NCBI RefSeq assembly: GCF_007565055.1
Contig: NC_044564.1
Coordinates: 76,404,563-76,468,562, forward strand
From: Rhinopithecus roxellana
Taxonomy: Eukaryota; Chordata; Mammalia; Primates; Cercopithecidae
Length of the DNA stretch: 64,000 bases
Direction: 5' to 3'
Shown: in pieces, positions 22,851-33,167 of the stretch
Position numbering within the stretch: position 1 is the stretch's first letter
How the letters are laid out: each line of letters starts with the position of its first letter
Program-made: the position numbers and the translations under genes
Notes under the pieces: generated by a model
What the model was told of the DNA's origin: nothing
What the model saw: only the letters and a program-made list of their open reading frames with translations
Database searches by the model: none

Positions 22851-24285
22851 GGAAGATTAGAAAACAAAATATTGGAAGAGGAATTATCCCTTTCCATGTC
22901 AACTAATAACATCCCACAGAGAGGTTTACATGTAAACCTTCATACTCTATTTTCCTTTATTTTTGTAATAGCAATAAACAGAAACTAATACACGTGAGTA
23001 AGATTGTTGTTTTTGAGCTTCACTTTCTCCCAGAAAAACCACTTGAGTAATGGCGGGCTTTGATAAATACTATGGAAGTTAAGGAAGGAATTGATAACAA
23101 AAAGTGTATAAGGAATGCCAGACAATTGTTCCAACTTAGGAACTGGTTTTGATCCCTATAGGAAAACACTGGTGCTGCCTTTTCCAGAAAAATCTTATTA
23201 TAGTATTTTTTTAAATAAGGGAAGTTAAGAATACATTTAATATTCCATAAAATTGCTCTGCTTTGATTTTAGAAACAATCAGAGAAGGAAGGCATCAGTT
23301 ATTAGATCATTTATTGAAAATATTTTAAGCAAATTAAGCATTGATTTCTTTATCATATATGATGAGTTGTTGAACTTAAGAGAGGATCTGGATATGAGAG
23401 AAATGCGCAACTCTTTGCCCATGAAAAGTTCTTTATTCTGGTTCTTTTAATTTGCTTTACTCCATGAAATTTATTATGGCTTCCATGTCAGTATGGTGTG
23501 GGGTTAACTTTTTAAATTTATATTTAAAATAATTGAATTATCTTAGAGCCCTGATATTCATAAAAATTTACCTCAAAATTTGTTGTTGTCAGTATCTTAC
23601 AGTCACTCACATTGATCTATTTTTCTTCAATTACATGTTTAAAATGAATTCTCACAGATAAGTAAGGTAAGTAGAATTGAAAACAAATTTAGCCAAAGGA
23701 AAGAAGATATGTGAAAATATTTACATGAAGTTGCCTTAAATGGTACTGACACGCATTAAGAATGTGTTATATAAAAGAAACTTTCCTTATCTCTAGGTGG
23801 AATATCCATAGTCATTCTAAATGTTTTTTGATAAGTTTTGACATTTTGAAATGAAAGTTATTTTAACAAAAACCACATTCAAGAAAGATGCTTAAACATT
23901 TTAAATGATGCCTAATGTAGTGAATATATTGTTTCTCTTACAGATAGAGATTTTACCAAATGACAGTTTTAGTATGTTATGAAAAAATACTAAGAATTAT
24001 AGTATGAATTAAATGTTTGCATTTTAGAGGTAGAAGAGAATAATGAAACACATAGTATGCAAATACATCCTTCAATTAAATAAAACTGTCATCTTTAATG
24101 CTTTTATTAATGTCTTACCAAGTTTGTTTCCATTCACTGTAGTTGGTTATAACCAAAGAGATAAATGTTTACAATCTTCTTTGAGTAAAAATCAGAAATG
24201 TAAGCATTCATACAGTAAATTATTTTCAGGAATATATTACTGATCAGTGATTGCTATTTTAACTCAAAACTCATTTTGAAGGGAA
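22851..24285. other. AT-rich single-copy stretch
   Basis: No repeat or gene recognised. Short frames at 23253-23450 and 24043-24243 show no family resemblance and no start context of note. Confidence 0.5.
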
Positions 24286-24289
24286 AAAA

Positions 24290-24410
24290 TAACAATGCTT
24301 AGCACTTTTATAATGTTTTTGGTCTTCAAATAATTCACTTAATTAATTCTAATCTTTACAACACCTCTAAGAGGTGGCAAATTGGCTAGAACTGTTTCCC
24401 CATACTGATA
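24290..24410 (-). mobile_element. MIR-like fragment (antisense)
   Basis: The weak antisense pattern 'cttagcacttttataatg...tcacttaattaattctaatctttacaacacctctaagaggtgg' is consistent with the MIR middle (TTTAATCCTCACAACAACCCYATGAGGTAG). Degraded; boundaries approximate. Confidence 0.45.
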
Positions 24411-24629
24411 TAATTATTATGATGTGCATGTATATTAAAATCACAGCATTTTACTTCTTAAATTTGTTTGTAGTTTCAGATAATATAAATCATATCACAT
24501 TCATTTAGTTAAAAAGTAATGTTGTAAAATGAAAACAGATTGGAAATCATGTTTGGTAATACTTTAGGAAAAATTCCATACAGACTTTAGCTTTGGATTT
24601 TCCCTTTTGTGGAGGGGAGCATATCTGAA

Positions 24630-24812
24630 GTTGTGGAGCATGATGGGTCCAGGACCCGAGGGACCCTAGATTCTAGCCTTAGTTTTTTCATTAACTCCCT
24701 GTCTGACCTTGAAACTTATTTTTCTCAGCTACAAGGTAGTGATAATGTTACCTGCCTGGCATTTATCACGGGGATGTTTGATGGTTCAATGTAACAATGT
24801 ATGTGAAAACAT
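24630..24812 (+). mobile_element. MIR SINE
   Basis: Sense MIR order: 'gttgtggagcatgatgggtcc', 'ctagattctagccttagtt', 'aactccctgtctgaccttgaaacttatttttctcagctacaaggtagtgataatgttacctgcctggca', then 'tgatggttcaatgtaacaatgtatgtgaaaac'. This covers most of the 260-bp element. The 61-codon frame at 24609-24794 is inside it. Confidence 0.7.
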
Positions 24813-24929
24813 TTTATTACCTTAAAGTATTTTTCAATATAATTGATATATTTTTATAAAATGAAAGACAACTAATATAAAATATATTCCTATGGACATA
24901 AATAGAGATGTAGGAGATTGCATTTTAGT

Positions 24930-25060
24930 TTATTGATTCAGCATTTTACAAATGTATTTATTGAGTGTCTAGTATTACAGAGAGCACACACAGTTGACAT
25001 ATGAAGAGCATATATGGAGTGGGTGGGTTGTATTTGGTGAAGCTAGATAAGATGTAGATA
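24930..25060 (-). mobile_element. L2-type 3' end (antisense)
   Basis: 'ttgattcagcattttacaaatgtatttattgagtgtctagtattacag' follows the antisense L2/MIR terminus TTCAACAAATATTTATTGAGCACCTACTATGTGCCAG. Only the terminal part is convincing. Confidence 0.5.
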
Positions 25061-25439
25061 TTCATTATGAGTCCATTGGGGCTGGCATATCCCAGAATTT
25101 TTCTTAATTTTTCCATTCAAAGAAGAAAGCAAGGGACTGATACTCCTCTGAATGGATATTATTTATTAATGGGGAGAAATATATGGGTCTCATCATTTTC
25201 ATCATGTTTAACTGTAACAAGTTAAAATTCATCAAAATGAAGATTTCAGAGTATAGTGTTGTGCAGTCATATATGTGGGATCACTTCAGGACCTCTGTCT
25301 ACTGGCATGAGCCCCTTCCATTTTCACTTGAAATGCACCTTTTGAGAGGTATTGCCTTAGTTAAAAATCTTTTGTCCTCCTTAGGGTAGAATGGCTTCTG
25401 GCTTAGGCATTTCCATCTTCATTTATCTTTTGGTTTTTC

Positions 25440-26059
25440 CTCCTTCCTTGTGAATTACTCCTTCTGAGGCTCCTTTATTGGTTATTCCTTATCTGTTAGA
25501 CCTCTAAAATTGAGAAGCTCCAGAACTCAGTACTCAGGCCCTTTTTCTGTCTACATTGATTACTTTGGTGCTCACAGTCATTGCTATGACTGCAATGCTG
25601 TAAACACTCAAATACGATAATCAATTTTATATCTCTTGCATACACTTCTCCCATGATCTCCAGAATCATGTTTTTAATATTTATTCATCATTTCAGCTTG
25701 GATAAATCTCATATGCATCTCAAACTTAAGAGGTTTAAGCAGTATTCCTGACTCTCTCCTGTGTTCACTCCATTCCTCCTACAGTTTTCCTGTTTGCAGT
25801 CAGTAAATGGCAACTCCGCTCTTCCAGTTACTGAAACAAAGTCCCCAGAATCCCTCTTGATTTCTCTCAGTCACATATGCTCCACATCTCCTGTTGGCTC
25901 TGTGTTCAAAATACATCTACAATTCAGCCACCTCACATCACATCTACCAAGCACATCCTAGCCAAAACCACTATGTGTTCATCCCATCCCAGCAGTTCCA
26001 GACTGTTATTCTTACTTTCACCTTTGCCATTATGGAGATTATTCTCAACATATGATATA
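25440..26059 (+). mobile_element. LINE-2 (L2), left segment
   Basis: Sense L2 from the 3' part of its ORF: 'gtcagtaaatggcaactccgctcttccagttactgaaac' and 'tcctgttggctctgtgttcaaaatacatctacaattcagccacctcac' match the L2 consensus words CAGTAAATGGCAACTCC and CCTGTTGGCTCTACCTTCAAAATATATCCAGAATC. The element continues at 26440-27068 after two MER5A copies. All frames are broken. Short frames at 25761-25961 and 25877-26086 are L2 remnants. Confidence 0.8.
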
Positions 26060-26060
26060 G

Positions 26061-26240
26061 ATCTGTGGTTCTCAAACTTTACATGAATCAGAATTACCCA
26101 GAAGTTTGTTAAAACAGATTGTTGGGCTCTACCCTCAGAATTTGTGATTCAGTAAGTGGGCCACAGAATTGGCACTTCAGAAAAGTTACTGAGTGAATTG
26201 AATGTCAATGCTCTGGGGACCACCCATTGAGAATCAGTCA
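26061..26240 (+). mobile_element. MER5A hAT transposon, sense
   Basis: Complete MER5A: it starts 'ctgtggttctcaaactttacatgaatcagaattaccc', has 'cagattgttgggctctacc', 'gtgattcagtaagt', and ends 'ctctggggaccaccc...tgagaatcag'. The terminal inverted repeats (GTGGTTCTCAAACTTT and a degraded reverse complement) are visible. Non-autonomous; mobilised in trans by hAT transposases early in mammalian evolution. Confidence 0.88.
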
Positions 26241-26247
26241 TGCAGGG

Positions 26248-26400
26248 CTTCACTACTCATGGTATGGTCCACTAACCAAACATATCAGCATGACTTAAGC
26301 TTTACAGAAATGTAGAATTGTAGGCTCCACTTCAGACCCACTGAGTCACAATCTGAATATTAATAGGATTCCAGGTGATACTTCTAAACATGACAGCCTC
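26248..26400 (-). mobile_element. MER5A hAT transposon, antisense
   Basis: The reverse-complement order of MER5A is clear: 'catggtatggtccactaaccaaacatatcagcatgact', 'agaaatgtagaattgtaggctccacttcagacccactgagtcacaatct', 'ccaggtgatacttctaaacatga'. It lies seven bases from the sense copy in inverted orientation, and both sit inside one L2. Confidence 0.8.
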
Positions 26401-26439
26401 AGAAATGCAGATAAACAAGTATTCTTCTTTACAGTGAAG

Positions 26440-27068
26440 AGAAATATTCTTCTTTTACATTTCAAGTCACATTATGTTCTTCCTTTACTCAAAATAGATT
26501 TCCTTCTCAATCAGGGTAAAACCCTAAATCCTTACCATGGCTTAGAATGTCTTGCATAACTTAGGCTTCCTGCAAAACCCTCTAATTTCTCCTCCTACCA
26601 TTCATCTGCTGATTATCTGTTCTCCTACCCCATTGGTCAACTTGCTTTTCCTTGAACTCAACCATGTTTTGACTCAGGGCTTCGTCACTGCCTTTTTTCC
26701 TCAGTCTAAAATGCTCTTTCCCCAAAAGCCATAGGATTTATCCCCTCACTTCCTTGGGCTCTGTTCAGGAGTCATCTTAGCAATGAAGACCTTTTTTCCC
26801 TAAAATATTTGGTAACAGTCCCCCTTCCCAACCTGACACTCCATGTACTTCTTAACCTGCTTTAATTTTCAGTGTGTAATATATTACCCTCTGAAATACT
26901 ACATATTTGTTTACTAGCTTATTTTGTTTCTAGAAGACAATTTCTTTTGCAGAAGTACTTTGACACTTTTTTTCCCTTTTGTTTGACTCTTCTGTTCACT
27001 TTTGTGTGTCCAATGCCTAGAACAGTGCTAGGCATATAATAGTAGTCAAATATTTGTTGAATTTATAA
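26440..27068 (+). mobile_element. LINE-2 (L2), right segment with 3' end
   Basis: Resumption of the L2: 'gggtaaaaccctaaatccttaccatgg', 'cttgaactcaacca', 'gactcagggcttcgtcactgcc', 'aaaatgctctttcccc', and the terminus 'tgcctagaacagtgctaggcatataatagtagtcaaatatttgttgaat'. These are diagnostic L2 words in the right order. Together with 25440-26059 it is about 1.25 kb of L2, the best preserved copy here. Confidence 0.88.
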
Positions 27069-27469
27069 ATATGAATGAGCTTTGAAAATCTTTTCTTAGG
27101 GTTGGATTTTTAAGGGAAGACATAAGAGTATGCCAGTATGAAAGTATTGAGGAGAAGAAAAAACAAGTAAGGTGGTTTCAGGTCTAAAATTTAACAGCAA
27201 GAAGAGGACAACCAGAAGTCAGACTTCTTCTCCATCACAATTTCTTTAGGTTTTTATTAATGAGAAAATTAAATTGTAACTACATATAGATGTTATGTAT
27301 AAGATATATTTCTTCCAGTTTTATATTCTATTCTAGGATGATAGACCAAAATGATGAAAAGTTGCTAATGTATTTACTGTCTCCTTAAAATAAATGACCA
27401 CAAATGATCTCAGTTATGAGATCATTTCTTCAGTGTAAAGAATAATACATTATTTTGTCTGTGTTTCTG

Positions 27470-27567
27470 AGACTTTCATATTTAGAAGGATCACTTGGAA
27501 TCATATTAATATTCAGATTGTGATTCAGTGGGTCAGAAGTGGAGCCTAAAATTCTACATTTCTGAAA
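27470..27567 (+). mobile_element. MER5A fragment, sense
   Basis: 'tcacttggaatcatattaatattcagattgtgattcagtgggtcagaagtggagcctaaaattctacatttctgaaaattc' matches the centre of MER5A (CAGATTGCTGGGCC...GATTCAGTAGGTCTGG...GAGAATTTGCATTTCTAACAAG). Both termini are lost. Confidence 0.65.
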
Positions 27568-27589
27568 ATTCTTTGTTTTTGGCTAAAGA

Positions 27590-27860
27590 ATTTTAAATTA
27601 ATGGCAATAAGGTCCAACAGTGTGTACAGTTGGAAAGGGGTAGCCAGTGGGAAAATACTGGGATAAGTGTTGGGACTGTTTTTATTTAATGCCTTTGCTA
27701 ATGATCTGGAAGAAACAGTAAGAATCTCATTAATTAAATTCACTGGTTTACTAAATTAAGAAGTATCAGTGATACCAAGGAAGAAAAAATGCAGAAGGAC
27801 ATAGAGGAGTCGGACAAAGTGGAGACAAATGAATTAGAGTTCCATCTATAAAAAAAATTC
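27590..27860 (+). mobile_element. CR1/L3 LINE reverse-transcriptase fossil
   Basis: In one plus-strand frame, 27666-27740 translates to VLGLFLFNAFANDLEETVRI and then SLIKF. This fits the CR1/L3 family signature SVLGPxLFNIFINDLEEGxxSxLIKFADDTKL just upstream of the catalytic motif. Further downstream, 'tgcagaaggacatagaggagtc' fits the 'lqxDldrL' region of the same protein. CR1-type L3 elements are among the oldest LINEs in mammals, so a readable motif is notable. No full ORF remains. Confidence 0.7.
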
Positions 27861-28594
27861 AGATTGAAATATTTAAGACATATTTAAGCTGTTCTTTATG
27901 CTGTTAATATTCATTTGATGATGTTAGCATTGATAATGTTGATGAAGACATTTTACTTTGACTGATTTCTGACTAATCTGTGTCAAGAGTGGGTCAACTG
28001 CTGTCATTTTATGCAAGAACCCATCATGTTGGACACTATGTGTAATAAGGGAAAAATCTTATTTCTAAACTATAATTAAATCTACGTTTACATATGTCCA
28101 GTGGTATTAAATAGCGATGGTTCACATGAGGAAGCAAGTGAAGCAAATTCTTCCTATGAGAAGGGATTTTGAGGGCAGCATTTAGACAATGGATCACAGT
28201 TAGAAGGAGAGATGGGTTCTGACCTCAAGACATCTTTCAGGTTATATTCTGCCCGAGCCTCCATGGATTTATTTCTGAATCTCAGTGTAAAATTTTCGCA
28301 GTATTCATTAAATCGATTAGGTCAAATCTTATATATTCAGCAATCAATGGTCAGATATTGGCAATTTCTCATGGCTGAACTAATGTGCTGTTTGGTATAA
28401 GAACTTTGAAGTCACAAGGTAATAGCTACCGTGCTTCTCCAGGTACTCATTTCTACTTACAAGAGACCCTCCCAGCTTCAGTTCAGACATCAGGAACTGC
28501 TGGTGAGCAGCAAATGCAGTGCTCATTTCTGCTAAGCACTGAAACTTCGAGTAAGAGTTAGCAGCTGGAAGAAGACAGAAGGAAAATAAATTTC
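27861..28594. other. Single-copy stretch, nothing recognised
   Basis: No repeat or gene is recognised. A 62-codon frame at 28212-28400 has no family match. Confidence 0.5.
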
Positions 28595-28607
28595 AAGAAG
28601 TGCCCTA

Positions 28608-28766
28608 AGGTTGTGTGTAGTGGCTCATTCCTGTAATCACAGCTACTGGGGAGGCTGAGGCAGGAGGATCACTTGAGCCCAGGATTTCGAGGCTGCAGTG
28701 AGTTATGATGGTACCACAGTACTCCAGCCTGGGTGACAAAGTGAGACACTATCTCTTAAAAGGAAA
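28608..28766 (+). mobile_element. Free Alu left monomer (FLAM-like, 7SL-derived) with TSD
   Basis: A single monomer: 'gtgtagtggctcattcctgtaatcacagctactggggaggctgaggcagga', 'cttgagcccagga', 'ggctgcagtgagttatgatggtaccacagtactccagcctgggtgacaaagtgagac', A-rich tail. The word order 'cagctactggggaggctgaggcaggaggatcacttgagcccagga...gctgcagtgag' is that of 7SL and fossil left monomers, not of a truncated dimer. AAGAAGTGCCCTA at 28595-28607 matches AAGAAGTGCCTTA at 28767-28779. Monomers predate dimeric Alus. Confidence 0.88.
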
Positions 28767-28806
28767 AAGAAGTGCCTTAGAAGACTAGCTTATAGATGAA
28801 AAAGAC

Positions 28807-28861
28807 TTAAGGATTCCTTAAAGTATTTAAGATTAAGTATTTAAGGATTCCTTAAGTATTT
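28807..28861 (+). repeat. Short tandem-like direct repeat
   Basis: TTAAGGATTCCTTAAAGTATTT at 28807-28828 is repeated with one base missing at 28841-28861, 34 bases later. The core AAGGATTCCTT is nearly self-complementary. It looks like a local replication-slippage duplication. Confidence 0.8.
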
Positions 28862-29684
28862 CAGGTAATTTTTAGTATTGATGATATTTGGGGTCTATTT
28901 ATAATAGTATTTGTAATTCTTATTTTCATGTTTATATTTTGCCCCAGGCTGTTGTAAGGTTGAAAATATAGTTATGCACAGGAACAAAAGCAAGGTAGAA
29001 ATAGGGTCTGAAGGACTTCAGGAATTCTGTGATTTGGTTTAAGACTGTAATTACCATGCTTCTCCTGCCTGGTCTCCTGTAAAATATATCTATGGCAGCA
29101 GGTAATATTCTCAGGCAAAATACTGCTTAATTCTGAACTATAGAAAGATCTGTGGTTCTCAAACTATAGAAAGTTCAGAATTCAGGTAGAAACATAATAT
29201 GGTTGGTGTTGATGTTATTGTGTACATATATGGGAACATTTAGGAAAACACACTGTTGGAGCTCTTTTGGACTAGCATGATTATAAAACCATGTGTTCTC
29301 TATCAGGTGAGCCAGTAGAGCTTTCTGGCTCCTAGCATTCTGCAGCCTTAGATGGAATGATGCACAGGAAAAGTGCGTGCAAATATGCACACCAGCATTC
29401 CATTTAGAGTGTCCCTGTTTTGTACCATGTGTGTGGGACATCAGGCAACACACTGTATCACTCTGATTCTCAGCTGTCTAACCTGTAAAATGACAGAATT
29501 GCACCAGATGCTGTGAATTGCAATTTTTCCAACCATAATATTCTATTGCACTATATACTGATACTTTTAGTGGAATATTACTTGTCCTCTACATTGATTC
29601 ACCAGAGAGTAGTTTTATAAGTGAAATAGTAAAAACTTCAGCTACAAATTACTGATAACAATAACAAATAGCGCATATTTAATA

Positions 29685-29745
29685 ATGAGTGGTTACTATG
29701 TGCCAGTAGTCATGCTAAGGATTATCATGTATCTTCTGAGATTTC
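29685..29745 (-). mobile_element. MIR SINE (antisense), part left of the L1
   Basis: 'gcgcatatttaataatgagtggttactatgtgccagtagtcatgctaaggattatca' resembles the antisense MIR 3' end. Its continuation appears after the L1 at about 31440-31560. Confidence 0.5.
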
Positions 29746-29749
29746 TTTG

Positions 29750-31411
29750 AGCAGTGTTTAAAGGAATCAGAGAAGACACAAACAAATGGAAAAACATCCC
29801 ATGTTCATGAATAGAAAGAATCAGTATCATTAAAATAGCTACATTGCCCAAAGCAATTTACAGATTCGATGCTGTTCTTACCAAACTACCAATGACACTC
29901 TTCACAGAACTAGAAACAACTATTTTAAAATTCACATGAAACCATAAAAGAGCCTGAAAAGCCAAAGCAATCCTAAGCATAAAGAACAAAGCTAGAGGCA
30001 TGACATTACCTGACTTCAAACAATACTACAAGGCTTGCAATAACTAAAACAGCATGGTACTGGAACACAAACAGGCACATAGCCCAGAAATAAGGCCACA
30101 CATCTATGATCATCTGATCTTCAGCAAAGCTGACAAAAACAAGCAATGGAGGAAAGACTCCCTATTCAATAAATGGTTCTGAGACAGCTAACTAGCCATA
30201 TGCAGAATGTTGAAGCTGGACCCCTTATACCTTACACAAAAATCAATTTAAGATGGATTAAAGACACAAATGTAAAATCCCAAACTATAAAATCCCTGGA
30301 AGACAACCAAGGCAATAGCATCCTGGACATATTAATGGAAATGAGCAGAGATTTCATGGCAAAGATACCAAAAGCAATCACAGGAAAAGCAAAGATTGAC
30401 AAGTGAGATCAAATTAAGAGCTTCTGCACAGCAAAAGAAACTATCAACAGAGTAAAGAGACAACCTAGAGAATGGGAGAAAACTTTTGCCAACTATGCAT
30501 CTGACAAAGGTTTTATATCTAGCATCTATAAGAAACTTAAATTTACAAGAGAAAAACAACTCTATTAAAAAGTGGGCAAAGGACATGAACAGACAAACTT
30601 CTCAAAAGAAGACATATATGCAGCCAACAAGCAAATAAAAAAAGCTCAGTGTCACTGGTCATTAGAGAAATGTACACCGAAACCACAATGAGATACCATC
30701 TCACACCAGTCAAAATGGCTATTATTAAAAAGTCCAAAAATAACATGTTGGCAAGGTTGTAGGAAAAAAAACAGAATTCTTATTTACTGTTGGTGGGAGC
30801 ATAAATTAGTTCAGCCATTGTGAGGGAATGCAGTCTGGTGATTCCTTAAAGAGCTAAAAACAGAACTGCATTCAACCCAGCAATCCTATTACTGGGTATA
30901 CATCCAGAGGAATAGAAATCATTTTACTATTAAGACATATTCATGCGAATGTTCATTACAGTATTATTCACAAAAGCGAAGACATGGAATCAACCTAAAT
31001 GCCCATCAATGTCAGATTGGATAAAGAAAATGTGGTACATATACACCATGGAAAACTAGGCAGGGATAAAAAAGAATGATATCCTGTATTTTGTGGGAAC
31101 ATGGATGGAGCTAGAGGCTATTATCCTTTGCAATCTAATGCAGGCACAGAAAACCAAATACCACATGTTCTCACTTATAAGTGGGAGCTAAATGATAAGG
31201 ACTTATGTCCACCAAAAAGGAAACAACAGACCCTGGAGTCTACTTAAAGGGGGAGCGATGGAGGAGAGAGTGGAACAGAAAAGATAACTATTGGACGCTG
31301 GGCTTAATACCTGGATAATTAATAATCTGTACAACAAACACCTGTGACACATATTTACCTATGAAATAAACCTTCACATGTACCCCCAAGCCCAAAATGG
31401 AAGTTAAAAAT
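29750..31411 (+). mobile_element. L1PB/older L1P LINE-1, 5'-truncated, sense
   Basis: Sense L1 covering the C-terminal third of ORF2 and the 3' UTR. In-frame pieces are recognisable: KINLRWIKDTN, SLEDNQGNSILDI and KAIT.GKAKIDK at 30173-30406, where a stop replaces the conserved W of DKWD. 'cccagcaatcctattactgggtata' and 'tacaccatggaaaactaggcagggataaaaa' mark the ORF2 C-terminus. The 3' UTR 'ggcttaatacctggataattaataatctgtacaacaaacacc' indicates an L1PB-like age. The tail is a short A-rich remnant. It is the only large sense L1 in the window. Confidence 0.92.
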
Positions 31412-31439
31412 AATTTATGAATTGTTTGATTTGATTTAA

Positions 31440-31560
31440 ATCTTAAATCTTGTTAGGGTTCATTTAGTTCTCAATAAATTGTAGAGTAACATGGTCTTAA
31501 AGATCATGGCTGGGAGGGTTAGAATTAGAACTCAGAGCTCCCGAATCCTTTTGAAATTTT
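31440..31560 (-). mobile_element. MIR SINE (antisense), part right of the L1
   Basis: 'tcatggctgggagggttagaattagaactcagagctcccgaatcc' follows the antisense MIR 5' half (GCAGAGCYGGGATTYGAACCCAGGTCTGTCTGACTCC). It probably completes the fragment at 29685-29745, interrupted by the L1. Confidence 0.5.
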
Positions 31561-33167
31561 TATCATTCCCCTGCCTGATTGCAAACACTGCCTTTTTCTG
31601 CCATAGAGAGATGCTTTCCTACCTGTCTTATAATGGAAAATGCAATGAATAAAACAGAAATAAGGAAGAAATGTAATTGCAGTGCATAATTACAGTCTGT
31701 GATTTTTAAATGCATGTTCATAAATTGAAGCAGTAAGGTAAGATGGCTTTTCTTCTTGCACAACCAGAAAGATGCCATCAATACAATTCACTCTTTTTCT
31801 ACATATCTAAAAAAAATAGAATGTAGATTAACTTTATCAAGATTCCCTATTAGTCTATCTAAAAACATTGCCTAAAAGGTCAATTACAGCGCTATCTCCC
31901 TGGCTTTACATCGTGTTTAATTTTATGATGAACACCTAAGAGAAGCATGATATATTAAAGCACTGTCTCCATTCTTTTAAAACATCAAAACATAGTGTTT
32001 GGACCATTGATTTTTGTCCAAGTATCCTCTCTTTAGTATTTCAGAAACTTTATTCAGAAAAAGTAATTGGTAGTTCCAGCCTCTTTATTCTCACAGCTGC
32101 CAAACTTCTCTAATCTGGAGTAGTCAACCATCTTTAACAGGTGATTAATAGCAAGGCAAAAAGTGCTATTGGACACCTGGAGAGTGAAGCTAAGTGCAAC
32201 GTATTCAGCAGCTGAGAACATTTCTTGACAGATTTTGTTTTAGGTAAAAATGTGATTACATTTTCTTTCAGAGATTTCTTAAAACATATATTGTAAGGGA
32301 AAGAAAATCCATATGGTATTGATTTATTTAAATGTTTCAAAAATTAGATATTGGGAAAGCCTCTTGTATTTATATTTTTCTTAGAGTGGGAACATTTTAT
32401 TTCACCAAGAATAAAAAGCAAAAAAGCCTGAAATTCATGTTTAGTTCCAAATTTAAAGTCAGAATTGACATGGTTTTAAAAACATGACCAAACAAAAATA
32501 AGTTTGTAGTTTCAAAGAATAATGTAAGCTTTAGAAGGAAGCAGGCAAGCTGTTTCTCTGGAAGACTCCTTATTCCCTTAGTCAAAACAGAGCAGCAAAC
32601 AAATAAACAGTAGTAGCACCAAATGGTAGTTCCTTATAAAACTCTACTGAATTTACAGCTTTAGTGATACAAGACTGGGTATCAATTCATGGTTTCTTTT
32701 TCTTTATATGCAACAAAACAAAAGAACTCTGTTAACAGGGGTAATGAATTGTGTGGGCTGTAATTGCTATCCTGTCGGTAACTGTTACTTGCTTACAATG
32801 CTTCAGTGTTAACTGGAATTAGGTTGTACTCTGTAGCCTACTAATCCATACTTATTACTAAACAGAGGAGAAAGGGGACTATTACCACCTTCCAGAGGTG
32901 TTGTTAAAAAGCATCTTTACCCTGGATGTACATCTAAAGTATTACCTGGCTTTATCCAGTTTTGAATAATTTTTGTAACTACTCAAAAACAAATACAAAT
33001 GCTTAAATCTCACAATATGAGGTATATGGTTATCTTACATAAGTAATATTTAGGGATTTGTTATACATCTCAGATATGGCCCTGAGAATTTAGAAACACT
33101 GATTTGTTTCTCATTCAATTTCTTTATCTTTATTACCTTGACCTTTGCTCTCAACACTTTTCTAATC
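31561..33167. other. Single-copy stretch, nothing recognised
   Basis: About 1.6 kb without a recognisable repeat or coding signal. Small minus-strand frames (31563-31781, 32134-32340, 32397-32585) have no family resemblance. Confidence 0.5.
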
